Origin: Fen-455 sp049523315
GTDB taxonomy: Bacteria > Actinomycetota > Acidimicrobiia > Acidimicrobiales > Bog-793
Assembly (NCBI GenBank): GCA_049523315.1
Contig: JBEKMZ010000003.1
Coordinates: 1-64,000 of the forward strand
Length of the DNA stretch: 64,000 bases
Direction: 5' to 3'
Every line of letters starts with the position of its first letter. Within the stretch, counting starts at the first letter, position 1. The notes beneath the pieces were generated by a model. The model was not told the DNA's origin. It did no database searches and saw only the letters and a program-made list of their open reading frames with translations. Below are positions 18,122 through 26,517 of this stretch, one piece after another. A program made the position numbers and the translations under genes.

Positions 18122-18531
18122 CCGATAAGGAAGGACCCCAAGATGACAGCAAGGACTGTCGCCGCAATCGCGCCGAACAGCCAGTCGCGCCGGCGGACGA
18201 AGGCGACGGCGCTTGTGACCAGGCCGGCGACGGGCGTCATGATCAAGACCAGGACTCCGGCGACGATTATCGCCTCCCCGCTGCCGTGGCGTATCCCGTC
18301 GAAAACCGCCGGGAACGAGTGTGGGAACCTCGCCCGTGCGCGCAGATTGGCTTGCTCTAGCGCGTGCGACGCGAACCCAGCGGGGTCCGAGACAAGGCCG
18401 ACCACGTAGCCCAAGACGAGGAGCGTCGCGCTCGCGATAACACCTACGCGCAACACCCGTCCCACGGCGGCTCGCACTCCGTGCGGCGATGGAGGCACGA
18501 GTGCCCCGTAGGCCAGTGTCTCCGATGCCAT
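18106..18531 (-). CDS. DUF1634 membrane protein
   Basis: This 141-residue membrane protein has three hydrophobic helices (about residues 27-47, 83-103 and 118-139) and a loop with FPAVFDGIRHGSGEAIIVAG, typical of DUF1634. Genes for this family are almost always next to TauE/SafE permeases, as here. A role as an accessory subunit is presumed but not proven. The ATG at 18531 overlaps the TauE stop as ATGA with AAGGGGATC upstream, which decides the start against a longer frame to 18549. Confidence 0.75.
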   Translation of the reverse strand: MASETLAYGALVPPSPHGVRAAVGRVLRVGVIASATLLVLGYVVGLVSDPAGFASHALEQANLRARARFPHSFPAVFDGIRHGSGEAIIVAGVLVLIMTPVAGLVTSAVAFVRRRDWLFGAIAATVLAVILGSFLIGWLTA

Positions 18532-19391
18532 CAGCTGATCCCCTTCCACAACATCTGAACCGCCACAGCCAACAGGGCGATCACGAAGAGCACGCGCAGG
18601 CGGTCCGCGCGGATACCCGCCAAGAGCCTGGAACCCTGAGTAGCCCCGAGGAGGACACCGATCGCGACAGGCCCGGCAATGAGGGGATCGATGTCACCGC
18701 GGGAAAAATAGACGACGGCGCTCGCAGCCGCTGTGAGGCCGATCAACAAGTTGCTCGTAGCCGTCGAGACTTTCATGGGGATGTGCATCGCCAGATCCAT
18801 CGCCGGCACCTTGAGCACGCCCGATCCGATCCCGAGCAGGCCGCTGATACCTCCCGCCAGGTACATGAGCCCCAAGCCGAGCCCCGTATTGGCCACGACG
18901 TAGGGCACCTCGGTGCGCTCGGCCTCGTCGTAATAGGCAGAGTCGAGGGCGAGGCGGTTCGTAAGGCGGCTCTTTACGCGAGCGGCCAGCACGACGGGCC
19001 GGCCCGACGCAGTCGGCCCCTGTCGGGAGCCGCGCAGCATTTGTACCCCGGAGAGCGCGAGCACGAGCCCGAACAACCCGAAGAGGAACCGCGCATCGAA
19101 GACACCCGACAGCAGGGCGCCTGATACGGCGCCGATCGTCGTCGCTACGGCGAGCAAGGTCGCCACCCTCAAGTTCGTGATGCTCTGGCCCACGTTCCTG
19201 GCCGCTCCAGCTGAGGAGGTCGCCGCCACAGCGACGATCGACGTCCCGATCGCAAGCCGGATGTCGAGGTGAAAGGCCAACGTCAGTACGGGAACGATCA
19301 CGAACCCGCCCCCGAGGCCGAGCAGAGAGCCAAGCACGCCCGCGAAGAGAGAGATCCCGAACAGCACCAGCGACAGCTCGACGACGCTCAC
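18531..19391 (-). CDS. TauE/SafE family anion permease
   Basis: The 286-residue integral membrane protein has eight predicted helices. The two TauE repeats begin GSLLGLGGGFVIVPVLTLAF and GISGLLGIGSGVLKVPAMDL, which carry the family's GxGGG/GxGSG motifs. Known members export sulfite, sulfoacetate or related organosulfur anions, or import taurine-type compounds. In a genome that oxidises sulfur in the cytoplasm, sulfite export is an attractive role, but this locus is about 20 kb from the sulfur cluster and the substrate is not shown by the sequence. It starts with GTG 19391, directly downstream of a palindromic operator candidate. Confidence 0.8.
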   Translation of the reverse strand: MSVVELSLVLFGISLFAGVLGSLLGLGGGFVIVPVLTLAFHLDIRLAIGTSIVAVAATSSAGAARNVGQSITNLRVATLLAVATTIGAVSGALLSGVFDARFLFGLFGLVLALSGVQMLRGSRQGPTASGRPVVLAARVKSRLTNRLALDSAYYDEAERTEVPYVVANTGLGLGLMYLAGGISGLLGIGSGVLKVPAMDLAMHIPMKVSTATSNLLIGLTAAASAVVYFSRGDIDPLIAGPVAIGVLLGATQGSRLLAGIRADRLRVLFVIALLAVAVQMLWKGIS

Positions 19392-19408
19392 GCTCCTCAG
19401 CCTACATT

Positions 19409-19426
19409 AGTACGGACAACCGTACT
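19409..19426. promoter_or_regulatory. Candidate operator palindrome upstream of the TauE operon
   Basis: AGTACGG-ACAA-CCGTACT is a perfect inverted repeat with 7-bp arms and a 4-bp spacer. It lies 17 bp upstream of the TauE start codon on the minus strand. Size and symmetry fit a GntR dimer site, and the operon encodes a GntR regulator. The assignment is inference from position. Confidence 0.5.
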
Positions 19427-19670
19427 CATCATCCATGCGGGCAACAGGACAGCCGCTGGCCGAGCGCTCGGGACGCCTTCCTACGGGCTCTGCGCCAAGG
19501 CCCGACTGGTAGCGTTCGGGTGCTCAATCTGTGCCCGGACGCGGAGAAAGGGCCGGTGGGGGGGATACCGGCCCCTTCTCAAGACTCATCAGTTGCTGGA
19601 GGGGGGATTCCGCTACTGAGGTCTGTATACATAGTGCACGAATTCACAGCATCGGTCAAACAGCTCTTAC

Positions 19671-19685
19671 CGATAGCCGCTATCG
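19671..19685. promoter_or_regulatory. Perfect palindrome next to the LysR start
   Basis: CGATAG-CCG-CTATCG is a perfect 15-bp palindrome ending nine bases before the LysR-type gene. Its place over the expected ribosome-binding site would suit negative autoregulation. It is the only strong dyad in the 303-bp gap between TauE and this gene. Confidence 0.45.
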
Positions 19686-19694
19686 TTCCCTGCG

Positions 19695-20666
19695 ATGGAG
19701 TTGCGGCAGCTGAGCGCGATAGTCGGGATCGCCGATCATGGGTCGTTCTCCGCTGCCGCCGACGCCCTGCAGACAGTGCAGTCGAACATCTCTGCGCATG
19801 TGAAAAAGCTCGAGCGAGAGCTCGGCTGTGATCTCGTCGATCGTGGGAGCGGTCAGCTAACAGAGGCGGGCGAGATAGTCGTCGCCCGCTCGCGCAGAGT
19901 CCAGGCGGAGCTCGACGCGATGCTCTCGGACGTGGTCGCGCTCACGCGTGAGGTGGCTGGGAGCGTCCGGATCGGGATGATCGGCACGACCGCCAGGTGG
20001 CTCGTGCCACAGTTGCTGCGGGCGACGCCCGAGCGGTACCCCCACCTGCACCTCGTATTCGTCGAGACACCGATCACACGGCTCGATTCCCAGCTCGCGA
20101 CCGGCCAAGTGGACATTGCCGTCGTGGACCTTCCCACAGAAGGCGACGCCGACATGGCCGTGACACCGCTGTTCGAGGAGGATCTCGTCCTCGTGGTGCC
20201 CATCGACCACCCCCTTGCGTGTGCCGATGAGGTGAGCCTGAATGACTTAAAGGCGATCCCGTTGTTGCTGCCCCTAGCCGGGACGGCGTTTCGGGCCGAC
20301 CTCGACACCGCCCTCGGCGCGACGGGCGCCACCTTGTTGGCCAGGGCCGAGGTCGACGGGACTCGCCTCATCGCTTCTTTGACCTTTGAAGGCTGGGGCC
20401 CAGCGATCCTGCCCGCGACGGCGGTGCCGACCTATCTCCTCGACCGCTTCGCGCTCGTGAAACTGACCGAGATACCGCGGCGCCTCGTCGGGGTCGTCAG
20501 GCGCGCGACGGGCCTGCCCTCAGCTCCGGCGCGGGCGGTGCTCGAGCTTCTCACCGAGATCATCTTCGACCCGTCAAGGACGCCTGAGTGGCTCACCCCC
20601 GTCCCCCCCGACAGCGCCCGCGCACCTGAGGCTTCCACGAAGGCCTCAGGTGTCCTCCGGCTCTGA
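19695..20666 (+). CDS. LysR-family transcriptional regulator
   Basis: The protein has 323 residues. An N-terminal winged helix-turn-helix (MELRQLSAIVGIADHGSFSA, then ADALQTVQSNISAHVKKLER) precedes a periplasmic-binding-type effector domain that begins GSVRIGMIGTTARWLVPQLL. LysR regulators usually control a divergent or neighbouring operon and respond to a small molecule. The divergent neighbour is the TauE/DUF1634/gntR operon. The effector is unknown. The last 30 residues are a Pro-rich tail of low conservation. The gene ends by overlapping the convergent acetyltransferase gene by about 20 bases. Confidence 0.85.
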   Translation: MELRQLSAIVGIADHGSFSAAADALQTVQSNISAHVKKLERELGCDLVDRGSGQLTEAGEIVVARSRRVQAELDAMLSDVVALTREVAGSVRIGMIGTTARWLVPQLLRATPERYPHLHLVFVETPITRLDSQLATGQVDIAVVDLPTEGDADMAVTPLFEEDLVLVVPIDHPLACADEVSLNDLKAIPLLLPLAGTAFRADLDTALGATGATLLARAEVDGTRLIASLTFEGWGPAILPATAVPTYLLDRFALVKLTEIPRRLVGVVRRATGLPSAPARAVLELLTEIIFDPSRTPEWLTPVPPDSARAPEASTKASGVLRL

Positions 20667-21269
20667 GGACGGGCGAGGGTCGCGCCACATGAGCCACAGC
20701 CGTATAGAGGTCTCGGGGACGCTCACCTCGTCGATGACCTCGAAGCCATGCCGGTTGTAGAACGCGATATTGGCCTCGACCGAGACTTCGAGATATGCAG
20801 GCTTGCCTTCCCGGTCGCAGCGCTCGAGCACCGGCGCGAGCACCGCCGAGCCAAGGCCCCTGTGCTGCCAGCTCGGGTCGGTGCCGAGCCCACCGAGGTA
20901 GTAATGGGGCTTTCTCGGGTGCCGTGGCTCGACTAGCTGGACGAGACGCAGTGCCGCCCCGGCGCGACGCCCGAGGATGTAGAGCTTGGGCACCTGCGCG
21001 ATCATCTCGCGGGCTCCCGGCGGCCCGGTGCGAGGGGGTACCCACAACGCCGTCGAGTGGCACCCTTCGGTGGTATATGCGAGCCCTCTCTCCTTCGGTG
21101 TCTGGCGTAGTTGAAGGGTGAAAAAGCGGTGCAGGGCTCGGCGCCTTGTCCGCGCTTCGGGAAACATGTACTCAAGCAGGGGGTCGTCGTAAAAGGCCCT
21201 CACCAACGAGGACGCCGCGGCCGGGACCTCCTCGGGACGCACCAGGTGAACCGGTTGCACCGCAGGCAT
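20646..21269 (-). CDS. GNAT-family N-acetyltransferase
   Basis: The 207-residue protein has a GNAT fold in its second half. The acetyl-CoA motif A reads YYLGGLGTDPSWQHRGLGSA (the Q/RxxGxG/A loop), followed by YLEVSVEANIAFYNRHGFEV, the usual end of the fold. The substrate is unknown. Similar actinobacterial proteins acetylate small molecules or antibiotics. I chose ATG 21269 as start. The longer frame to 21368 would run into the divergent gene at 21343. The two divergent genes therefore share a gap of only about 73 bp. Confidence 0.75.
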   Translation of the reverse strand: MPAVQPVHLVRPEEVPAAASSLVRAFYDDPLLEYMFPEARTRRRALHRFFTLQLRQTPKERGLAYTTEGCHSTALWVPPRTGPPGAREMIAQVPKLYILGRRAGAALRLVQLVEPRHPRKPHYYLGGLGTDPSWQHRGLGSAVLAPVLERCDREGKPAYLEVSVEANIAFYNRHGFEVIDEVSVPETSIRLWLMWRDPRPSSEPEDT

Positions 21270-21342
21270 GGTAGTGGCACCCCGGTTGGCCGAGGCGTCC
21301 ATTCGGAGGGAATCTGCAGGTGCTGCGCGGGGTTCTTGTGTC

Positions 21343-21948
21343 ATGGCCCTTAATCGTTTCTCCGTCAACTGGGATTACCGCTGCCCTTTTGCCCGCAATG
21401 CACATGAGCACCTCGTAACCGCCCTGCGGGGCGGCGCGCCCTTCGATGTCGAGTTCGTCCCCTTTTCGCTGAACCAGGTTCACGTTGAAGAGGGCGGCGT
21501 CCCGGTCTGGGACGACCCGCAACGCGAGGCCGACCTGCTCGCCGGCCAGGTCGGGATCGTCGTCCGCGACAGGTTCCCCGAGCAGTTCCTCACTACCCAC
21601 CTCGGTCTGTTCGTCCTGCGCCACGACAAAGGGGCCGATCTGCGCGACAAGGCAGCCTTGGCCTCGGTGCTCAAGAGCGAACGCATCGATCCCGCCCGTG
21701 TCTTCGAGGAGATCGAGAGCGGCTGGCCGCTTGACGAGTTCCGCAAGTCCCACGAGTCGGCTGTGGCCGATCATTCCGTGTTCGGGGTTCCGACCTTCAT
21801 CGCCGGTGCCGAGGCCGCGTTCGTCAGGATCATGACACGGCCGGCCGGCGACGTGGCCATGGCAAAAGCCACCATCGAGCACGTCTTGGACCTGCTCGAG
21901 GGACACGTCGAGCTAAACGAGTTCAAGCGCACGTCGATTCCCAAATAA
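21343..21948 (+). CDS. DsbA-family thioredoxin-fold protein with a single active-site cysteine
   Basis: The 201-residue protein is close to the DsbA/2-hydroxychromene-2-carboxylate isomerase group. It starts with a strand and RCPFARNAHEHL, has a helical insert, and a cis-proline loop FGVPTFIA near residue 148. The usual CxxC is CPFA, so only one active-site cysteine remains. This argues against disulfide oxidase activity and fits a glutathione- or mycothiol-type transferase or isomerase. There is no signal peptide, so it is cytoplasmic. Start ATG 21343. Confidence 0.75.
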   Translation: MALNRFSVNWDYRCPFARNAHEHLVTALRGGAPFDVEFVPFSLNQVHVEEGGVPVWDDPQREADLLAGQVGIVVRDRFPEQFLTTHLGLFVLRHDKGADLRDKAALASVLKSERIDPARVFEEIESGWPLDEFRKSHESAVADHSVFGVPTFIAGAEAAFVRIMTRPAGDVAMAKATIEHVLDLLEGHVELNEFKRTSIPK

Positions 21949-22019
21949 TCGCAAGCGCTTCGCGGCATATCGACCGTCAGAAATGACTGGCGCGCGCCCT
22001 CACTGCTAGCGTCGGCCGC

Positions 22020-23276
22020 ATGCGGATCATCTCAGAGCACGAGCTCGGGAACCGCCTCGGTTCACTCACCGAGACAGCACCGCGGGTCGTCGTTTCCGGT
22101 AACTGGTCAACCCCCAAGCGGGCTCTCGAGATCGTCGACGCTCACATCGAGAGCTACAGGCTGTTCGTGTTGGGCTTGCGGCACTCGGTCACGTCCCGAC
22201 CAGGCGTTCGCCTCGAGACGCCATTTGTCGGGCCCGGCATGCGCAATTCGCCGGCACTCGACTACATCCCGATGCGGCTCTCCTTGGTCCCGCGGCTCTT
22301 TGCGATTTCCCGTCAGCCCGACGTCGTCCTCGTACACACCTCTACACCCAAAGCTGGGAAGGTCTCGCTCGGCATCGAGATCAACGTCCTTCCTGCGGCT
22401 TTGGAGGTGGCACGTGCGCGCGGCGCCCTCGTTGTCGCCCAGATCAATCCACGCATGCCGTACACATTCGGCGACGGGGAGATCCCTACGCGCATGATCG
22501 ACCTCGCGATCGAGGTCGACGAGCCCCTGCAGACGGTCAAGGTCGCTCCAGCAGACGACGTGAAGCGCCAGATCGGCGCCCACATCGCCCACCTCGTGCC
22601 GGACGGCGCCACGCTGCAACTCGGGATCGGCGGGATCCCCGATGCGACGCTCGGCAGGCTAGTGGAGCGACGCGGCCTGCGCATCTGGTCGGAGATGATC
22701 AGCGACGGAGTCCTCGTCCTCGAGAAAGCAGGCGCACTCGATCCCGAGAGCCAGGTGGTCACCTCGTTCATCGGCGGGTCGCATGAGCTCTACGACTGGG
22801 CCGACGGCAATCCTAGGCTCCGGATGCACCGGACCGAGACCACCAACGACCCGGCGATGATCGCGCTGAATCCGATGATGATCTCGATCAATGCAGCCGT
22901 GCAGGTAGACCTGTTTGCGCAGGCGAACGCAAGCTATGTGGGCGGCCGTATCTTCTCCGGCTTCGGCGGGCAGACCGACTTCATCGTCGGTGCGCTGCAC
23001 TCGACCGGCGGCCAGGCGGTCATCGGCCTGCCTTCGTGGCACGAGAAGACGAAGTCGTCCACTATCGTCCCGCTCCTCGATTCGCCTGCAACCTCGTTCC
23101 AGCATTCGGTGATCGTGACCGACCAGGGCTCTGCCCACATCTTCGGCCGCAGCCAGCACGACCAGGCTCGCCTGCTCATCGAAGACGCAGCTGCTCCGGA
23201 GGCCCGCGACGAGCTTTGGAAAGCGGCCGAACAACTGGGCCTCGCCGACCCGCAGAACTACACCAAGCCCGCTTAG
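22020..23276 (+). CDS. Acetyl-CoA hydrolase/transferase family (butyryl- or 4-hydroxybutyrate-type CoA-transferase)
   Basis: The 418-residue protein resembles family I CoA-transferases of the acetyl-CoA hydrolase/4-hydroxybutyrate CoA-transferase group. Signatures are GATLQLGIGGIPDATLGRLV and then RIWSEMISDGVLVLEKAGAL, where the Glu of SEM is the expected covalent CoA-binding residue. The late FSGFGGQTDFIVGALHSTGG is the glycine-rich oxyanion loop. It moves CoA between short-chain acids, typically with acetate. It stands as a single gene convergent to recA with a 31-bp gap. Start ATG 22020. Confidence 0.85.
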   Translation: MRIISEHELGNRLGSLTETAPRVVVSGNWSTPKRALEIVDAHIESYRLFVLGLRHSVTSRPGVRLETPFVGPGMRNSPALDYIPMRLSLVPRLFAISRQPDVVLVHTSTPKAGKVSLGIEINVLPAALEVARARGALVVAQINPRMPYTFGDGEIPTRMIDLAIEVDEPLQTVKVAPADDVKRQIGAHIAHLVPDGATLQLGIGGIPDATLGRLVERRGLRIWSEMISDGVLVLEKAGALDPESQVVTSFIGGSHELYDWADGNPRLRMHRTETTNDPAMIALNPMMISINAAVQVDLFAQANASYVGGRIFSGFGGQTDFIVGALHSTGGQAVIGLPSWHEKTKSSTIVPLLDSPATSFQHSVIVTDQGSAHIFGRSQHDQARLLIEDAAAPEARDELWKAAEQLGLADPQNYTKPA

Positions 23277-23307
23277 GACTCTGGTCCCCCAAGCCTCGCG
23301 GCGGCGC

Positions 23308-24363
23308 TCAGTCGAGCGAGATGGGCTCGTCGTCGTCGACGAGGCCCCCGGCCCCGATCGGCGTCTCGACGGCAAGGGTCTCCTTCTCGACCACGAGGCT
23401 GCGGATCCGTTGGTGGAGCTCAACCATCAGCTCGGGGCTGTCGCGCAGGAATTGCTTGGCGTTCTCCCGGCCCTGACCCAGCTGCTCGCCTTCATAGGTG
23501 TACCAGGCGCCTGACTTCTTCGCGATGCCGAGATCGACGGCCACATCGAGCACGGAGCCCTCCCGGCTGATGCCTTTGCCGTAGACAATGTCGAACTCGG
23601 CCATACGGAAGGGCGGGGCGCATTTGTTCTTCACGACCTTGACCCTGGTCCGGTTGCCGATTATCTCGGCTCCGTCCTTGATGGACTCCAAACGGCGGAT
23701 GTCGAGGCGGACCGAGGAGTAGAACTTGAGGGCGCGCCCTCCGGGCGTCACTTCCGGCGATCCGTAGATGACGCCGACCTTTTCCCGCAACTGGTTGATG
23801 AATAGGGCGATCGTCGAAGACTTGGACAAAGTACCGGTGAGCTTTCGCAGCGCTTGTGACATCAGGCGGGCCTGCAAGCCGACATGGGTGTCGCCCATGT
23901 CACCTTCGAGCTCGGCTCGCGGAGTGAGCGCCGCCACGGAGTCGATGACGATCACGTCCATCGCCCCGGAGCGGATCAGCATGTCGGCGATCTCGAGCGC
24001 TTGCTCACCGGTGTCCGGCTGGGAGATCAGCAGCTCGTCGATGTCGACACCTATCGCCTTCGCGTAGACAGGGTCGAGGGCGTGCTCGGCGTCGATGTAA
24101 GCGCAGATCCCACCGTTGCGCTGGGCTTCGGCGACGACGTGCAGGGCGAGGGTCGACTTGCCGGAGGACTCGGGCCCGAAGACCTCGATGATCCTGCCCC
24201 TCGGCAGACCCCCGATGCCGAGTGCGAGATCAAGGGCCATCGCGCCGGTCGAGATCACTTCGATACCCATCCCGGTGTGCTCACCCATGCGCATGACCGA
24301 GCCCTTCCCGAACTGCTTCTCGATCTGGCCGAGCGCCGCCTCGAGTGCCTTGTCGCGCTCCAT
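23308..24363 (-). CDS. recA: Recombinase RecA
   Basis: The 351-residue protein carries the canonical RecA features. These include MERDKALEAALGQIEKQFGK at the start, Walker A GPESSGKST, the DNA-binding loop region after VIDSVAALTPRAELEGDMGD, and INQLREKVGVIYGSPEVTPG before the core end. It forms filaments on single-stranded DNA, drives recombination, and triggers LexA self-cleavage. The start at ATG 24363 has GGAGAGG upstream. A near-match to the actinobacterial LexA box lies about 185 bp upstream at 24546-24557. No recX gene follows, which is unusual for many actinobacteria. Confidence 0.98.
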   Translation of the reverse strand: MERDKALEAALGQIEKQFGKGSVMRMGEHTGMGIEVISTGAMALDLALGIGGLPRGRIIEVFGPESSGKSTLALHVVAEAQRNGGICAYIDAEHALDPVYAKAIGVDIDELLISQPDTGEQALEIADMLIRSGAMDVIVIDSVAALTPRAELEGDMGDTHVGLQARLMSQALRKLTGTLSKSSTIALFINQLREKVGVIYGSPEVTPGGRALKFYSSVRLDIRRLESIKDGAEIIGNRTRVKVVKNKCAPPFRMAEFDIVYGKGISREGSVLDVAVDLGIAKKSGAWYTYEGEQLGQGRENAKQFLRDSPELMVELHQRIRSLVVEKETLAVETPIGAGGLVDDDEPISLD

Positions 24364-24545
24364 CGTCTGTCCTCTCCCCTCTCCTGCTGCTTGTCGACGC
24401 TTCTCTTCCAGGACAACATCTCCCTGCTGCGGTGTTGATTTGTCGCGGCTCGCCGTCACATCTCCGGTAGGCCGCAACCTACGAAACGGGTGTGTCACTC
24501 CCCCGACGGGTCCCTGCTGCGAGCTCATGACATGACTGTAGTTCC

Positions 24546-24557
24546 AAACATATGTTC
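24546..24557 (-). promoter_or_regulatory. Candidate LexA (SOS) box upstream of recA
   Basis: Read on the minus strand the site is GAAC-ATAT-GTTT with C before it, one mismatch from the actinobacterial GAAC-N4-GTTC consensus. It lies between the end of cinA and recA, about 185 bp before the recA start. This is a usual place for recA SOS control in this phylum. Confidence 0.5.
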
Positions 24558-24627
24558 GTTGGTGGACGGTGCTATCGCCATCGCTCCCCGCTCGCGCAGC
24601 GGGCCGCGCCAATCCGACTGTCGGGTC

Positions 24628-25890
24628 TTAAGGAACCTGGGCCGTCTCGACAAGCCGGCGCCGCAGGCTGTTTAGGGCCGAGATCGTCGCTAGCTGCCGA
24701 ACGCGTTCCCGGTCGCCTGGGAGGCGGAACTCGAACGCCTCCGGCTCCGATCCGGGCAACGCCAGGCCGACGACGAGGGTCCCCACTGGCCGGCCCTCCT
24801 GCTCTGTTGGACCGGCAACACCGGTCGTGGCAAGGCCGACGTCGCTCCCTAGGACGCGCCTTGCACCCACGGCCATCGCCGCCGCGGCCTTTGGCGTGAC
24901 GACCGGCCCGTCTTCGAGCCCGAGCACGGATCGTTTGACGCCGGCGTCGTAAGCGACGACTGCGCCCCGGAACCAGTCGCTCGCGCCGGGCACGGCGACA
25001 AGGCGCGCCGCCACGAGGCCACCGGTGAGCGACTCGGCGATCCCAAGGCTCAAGTTGCGCTCAACGAGGAGCCACCCGATGACCGACTCCATGGTCTCGT
25101 CGTCGAGGCCGAACACCGCCTCGCCCAGCAAGGCCCGCAGCTCTGTCTCCTCGGCATCTAGAGCCTTTTCAGCCGCCTCGTCATCGGCGGCTTTGACGGT
25201 GAGGCGAACCTTGATCCCTTCCATGCCGCTCGCCAAAAAGGCGATCGTCGGCACGCCGGGACCTCCGCCTTCGAGCGCTTCGACGCGGGCCGCCACGGTC
25301 TCGGCGAGCCCGGACTCGCTGTAGCCCCAGGTCCTCAGTGTGCGGCTACGGATAACCGCCGCCTGACCCGATCGCCTCCGCAGATCGGGCAGCACGGCGC
25401 GCTCCATCATGTCGTGCATCTCGTAAGGGACCCCGGGAAGGGCGTACATCACCTTGTCCCCGACCGGGCAGATGAGACCCGGCGCGGTGCCGAGGGTCTG
25501 GGGGATCACGGTCGCGCCCTCCGGCACATCGGCTTGGCGCTCGTTGTTCGAGGGCATAGTCCGGCTCGGCCCGCGGGGGACAAAGCGCTTCTTGATGACT
25601 TCCAAGACGAAGTTATCGCGACGTAGTGGCACATCCATGACGAGCGCGATCGCCTCCCGGGTGAGGTCGTCCTGAGTCGGTCCGAGGCCGCCACAGATGA
25701 TCACAGCTTCGTTGCGTTCGAGCGCCGCCCGGAACGCTGAGACCATCCGGGCGATGTTGTCGCCCACTCTCGTCTGGAAGTTGCAGTCGATCCCTGACAG
25801 GGCGAGCTGCTCGCCGATCCAGGCTGAGTTGGTGTCGACGACCTGGCCGAGCAGGAGCTCGGTCCCGACTGCTACGACCTCGGCTCGCAT
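24628..25890 (-). CDS. cinA: CinA, competence/damage-inducible protein and NMN amidohydrolase
   Basis: The protein has 420 residues. The N-terminal MoaB-like (COG1058) domain starts MRAEVVAVGTELLLGQVVDT and includes GGLGPTQDDLT. The C-terminal PncC-type deamidase domain includes the NLSLGIAESLTGGLVAARL stretch and LATTGVAGPTEQEGRPVG. CinA proteins hydrolyse ADP-ribose-type pyrophosphates and deamidate nicotinamide mononucleotide for NAD recycling. It lies between pgsA and recA on the same strand, the classical cinA-recA arrangement. Separate recA transcription is suggested by the SOS-like box in the gap. Confidence 0.95.
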   Translation of the reverse strand: MRAEVVAVGTELLLGQVVDTNSAWIGEQLALSGIDCNFQTRVGDNIARMVSAFRAALERNEAVIICGGLGPTQDDLTREAIALVMDVPLRRDNFVLEVIKKRFVPRGPSRTMPSNNERQADVPEGATVIPQTLGTAPGLICPVGDKVMYALPGVPYEMHDMMERAVLPDLRRRSGQAAVIRSRTLRTWGYSESGLAETVAARVEALEGGGPGVPTIAFLASGMEGIKVRLTVKAADDEAAEKALDAEETELRALLGEAVFGLDDETMESVIGWLLVERNLSLGIAESLTGGLVAARLVAVPGASDWFRGAVVAYDAGVKRSVLGLEDGPVVTPKAAAAMAVGARRVLGSDVGLATTGVAGPTEQEGRPVGTLVVGLALPGSEPEAFEFRLPGDRERVRQLATISALNSLRRRLVETAQVP

Positions 25891-25911
25891 CTGCTGTTGT
25901 CCGGCGACTGG

Positions 25912-26517
25912 TCAGGCGGCGCGGTGGCCGAGGTCTTTGGGCGATGAAGTCTGGGCTCCCGCGAGCAGCCGGCGCGAGTCACGCAGGTACTCGACCCCTG
26001 TCCAAAGTGTGATCAGGACGACCAACCAGAGCGCCCAACGGACGACACCCGCGTGATGGAGCCCGACAGGTGGCAAGAAGGCGAGCCCGATCACCACGTC
26101 TTGCAGCAGGGTCTTGGCCTTGGCCGAGTTCCGGGCGGGGACCGACACCCCGCGCCGGCCGGCATAGCCGCGGAACACGCTCATCGAGACTTCGCGGGCC
26201 CCGATTAGGACCACCGGCAACCAACCCACCTCTCCTATCCCCGCCAGCGACGCCAGCACCCCGAGTACGACGAACTTGTCGGCGAGAGGGTCGAGGAATG
26301 CCCCCGAGCGCGTGGTGCCGTAGCGCCTCGCGATGACGCCGTCGAAGAAGTCCGAAGACGAGCAGATGAACCAGAGGCCCACGAGGAGCCAGCTCGAAGG
26401 CCCGGTTGTGATGACGAGCGCCACCATGACGGGCGTGGCGAGCAGCCTCGCCAGGGTAAGGGCATTCGCCGGCGTCAAGATGGCCGATGGCCCAAAGATC
26501 GTCTCCCGGCTGCTCAC
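25912..26517 (-). CDS. pgsA: CDP-diacylglycerol-glycerol-3-phosphate 3-phosphatidyltransferase
   Basis: The 201-residue membrane enzyme contains the CDP-alcohol phosphatidyltransferase motif DFFDGVIARRYGTTRSGAFL followed by DPLADK (DG-x2-AR-x8-G-x3-D-x3-D), with four to five hydrophobic helices around it. It commits CDP-diacylglycerol to phosphatidylglycerol. The opening MSSRETIFGPSAILTPANAL and NALTLARLL are typical of PgsA. The GTG at 26517 overlaps the rimO stop as GTGA. Another CDP-alcohol transferase specificity, such as phosphatidylinositol phosphate, is less likely given this neighbourhood. Confidence 0.85.
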   Translation of the reverse strand: MSSRETIFGPSAILTPANALTLARLLATPVMVALVITTGPSSWLLVGLWFICSSSDFFDGVIARRYGTTRSGAFLDPLADKFVVLGVLASLAGIGEVGWLPVVLIGAREVSMSVFRGYAGRRGVSVPARNSAKAKTLLQDVVIGLAFLPPVGLHHAGVVRWALWLVVLITLWTGVEYLRDSRRLLAGAQTSSPKDLGHRAA

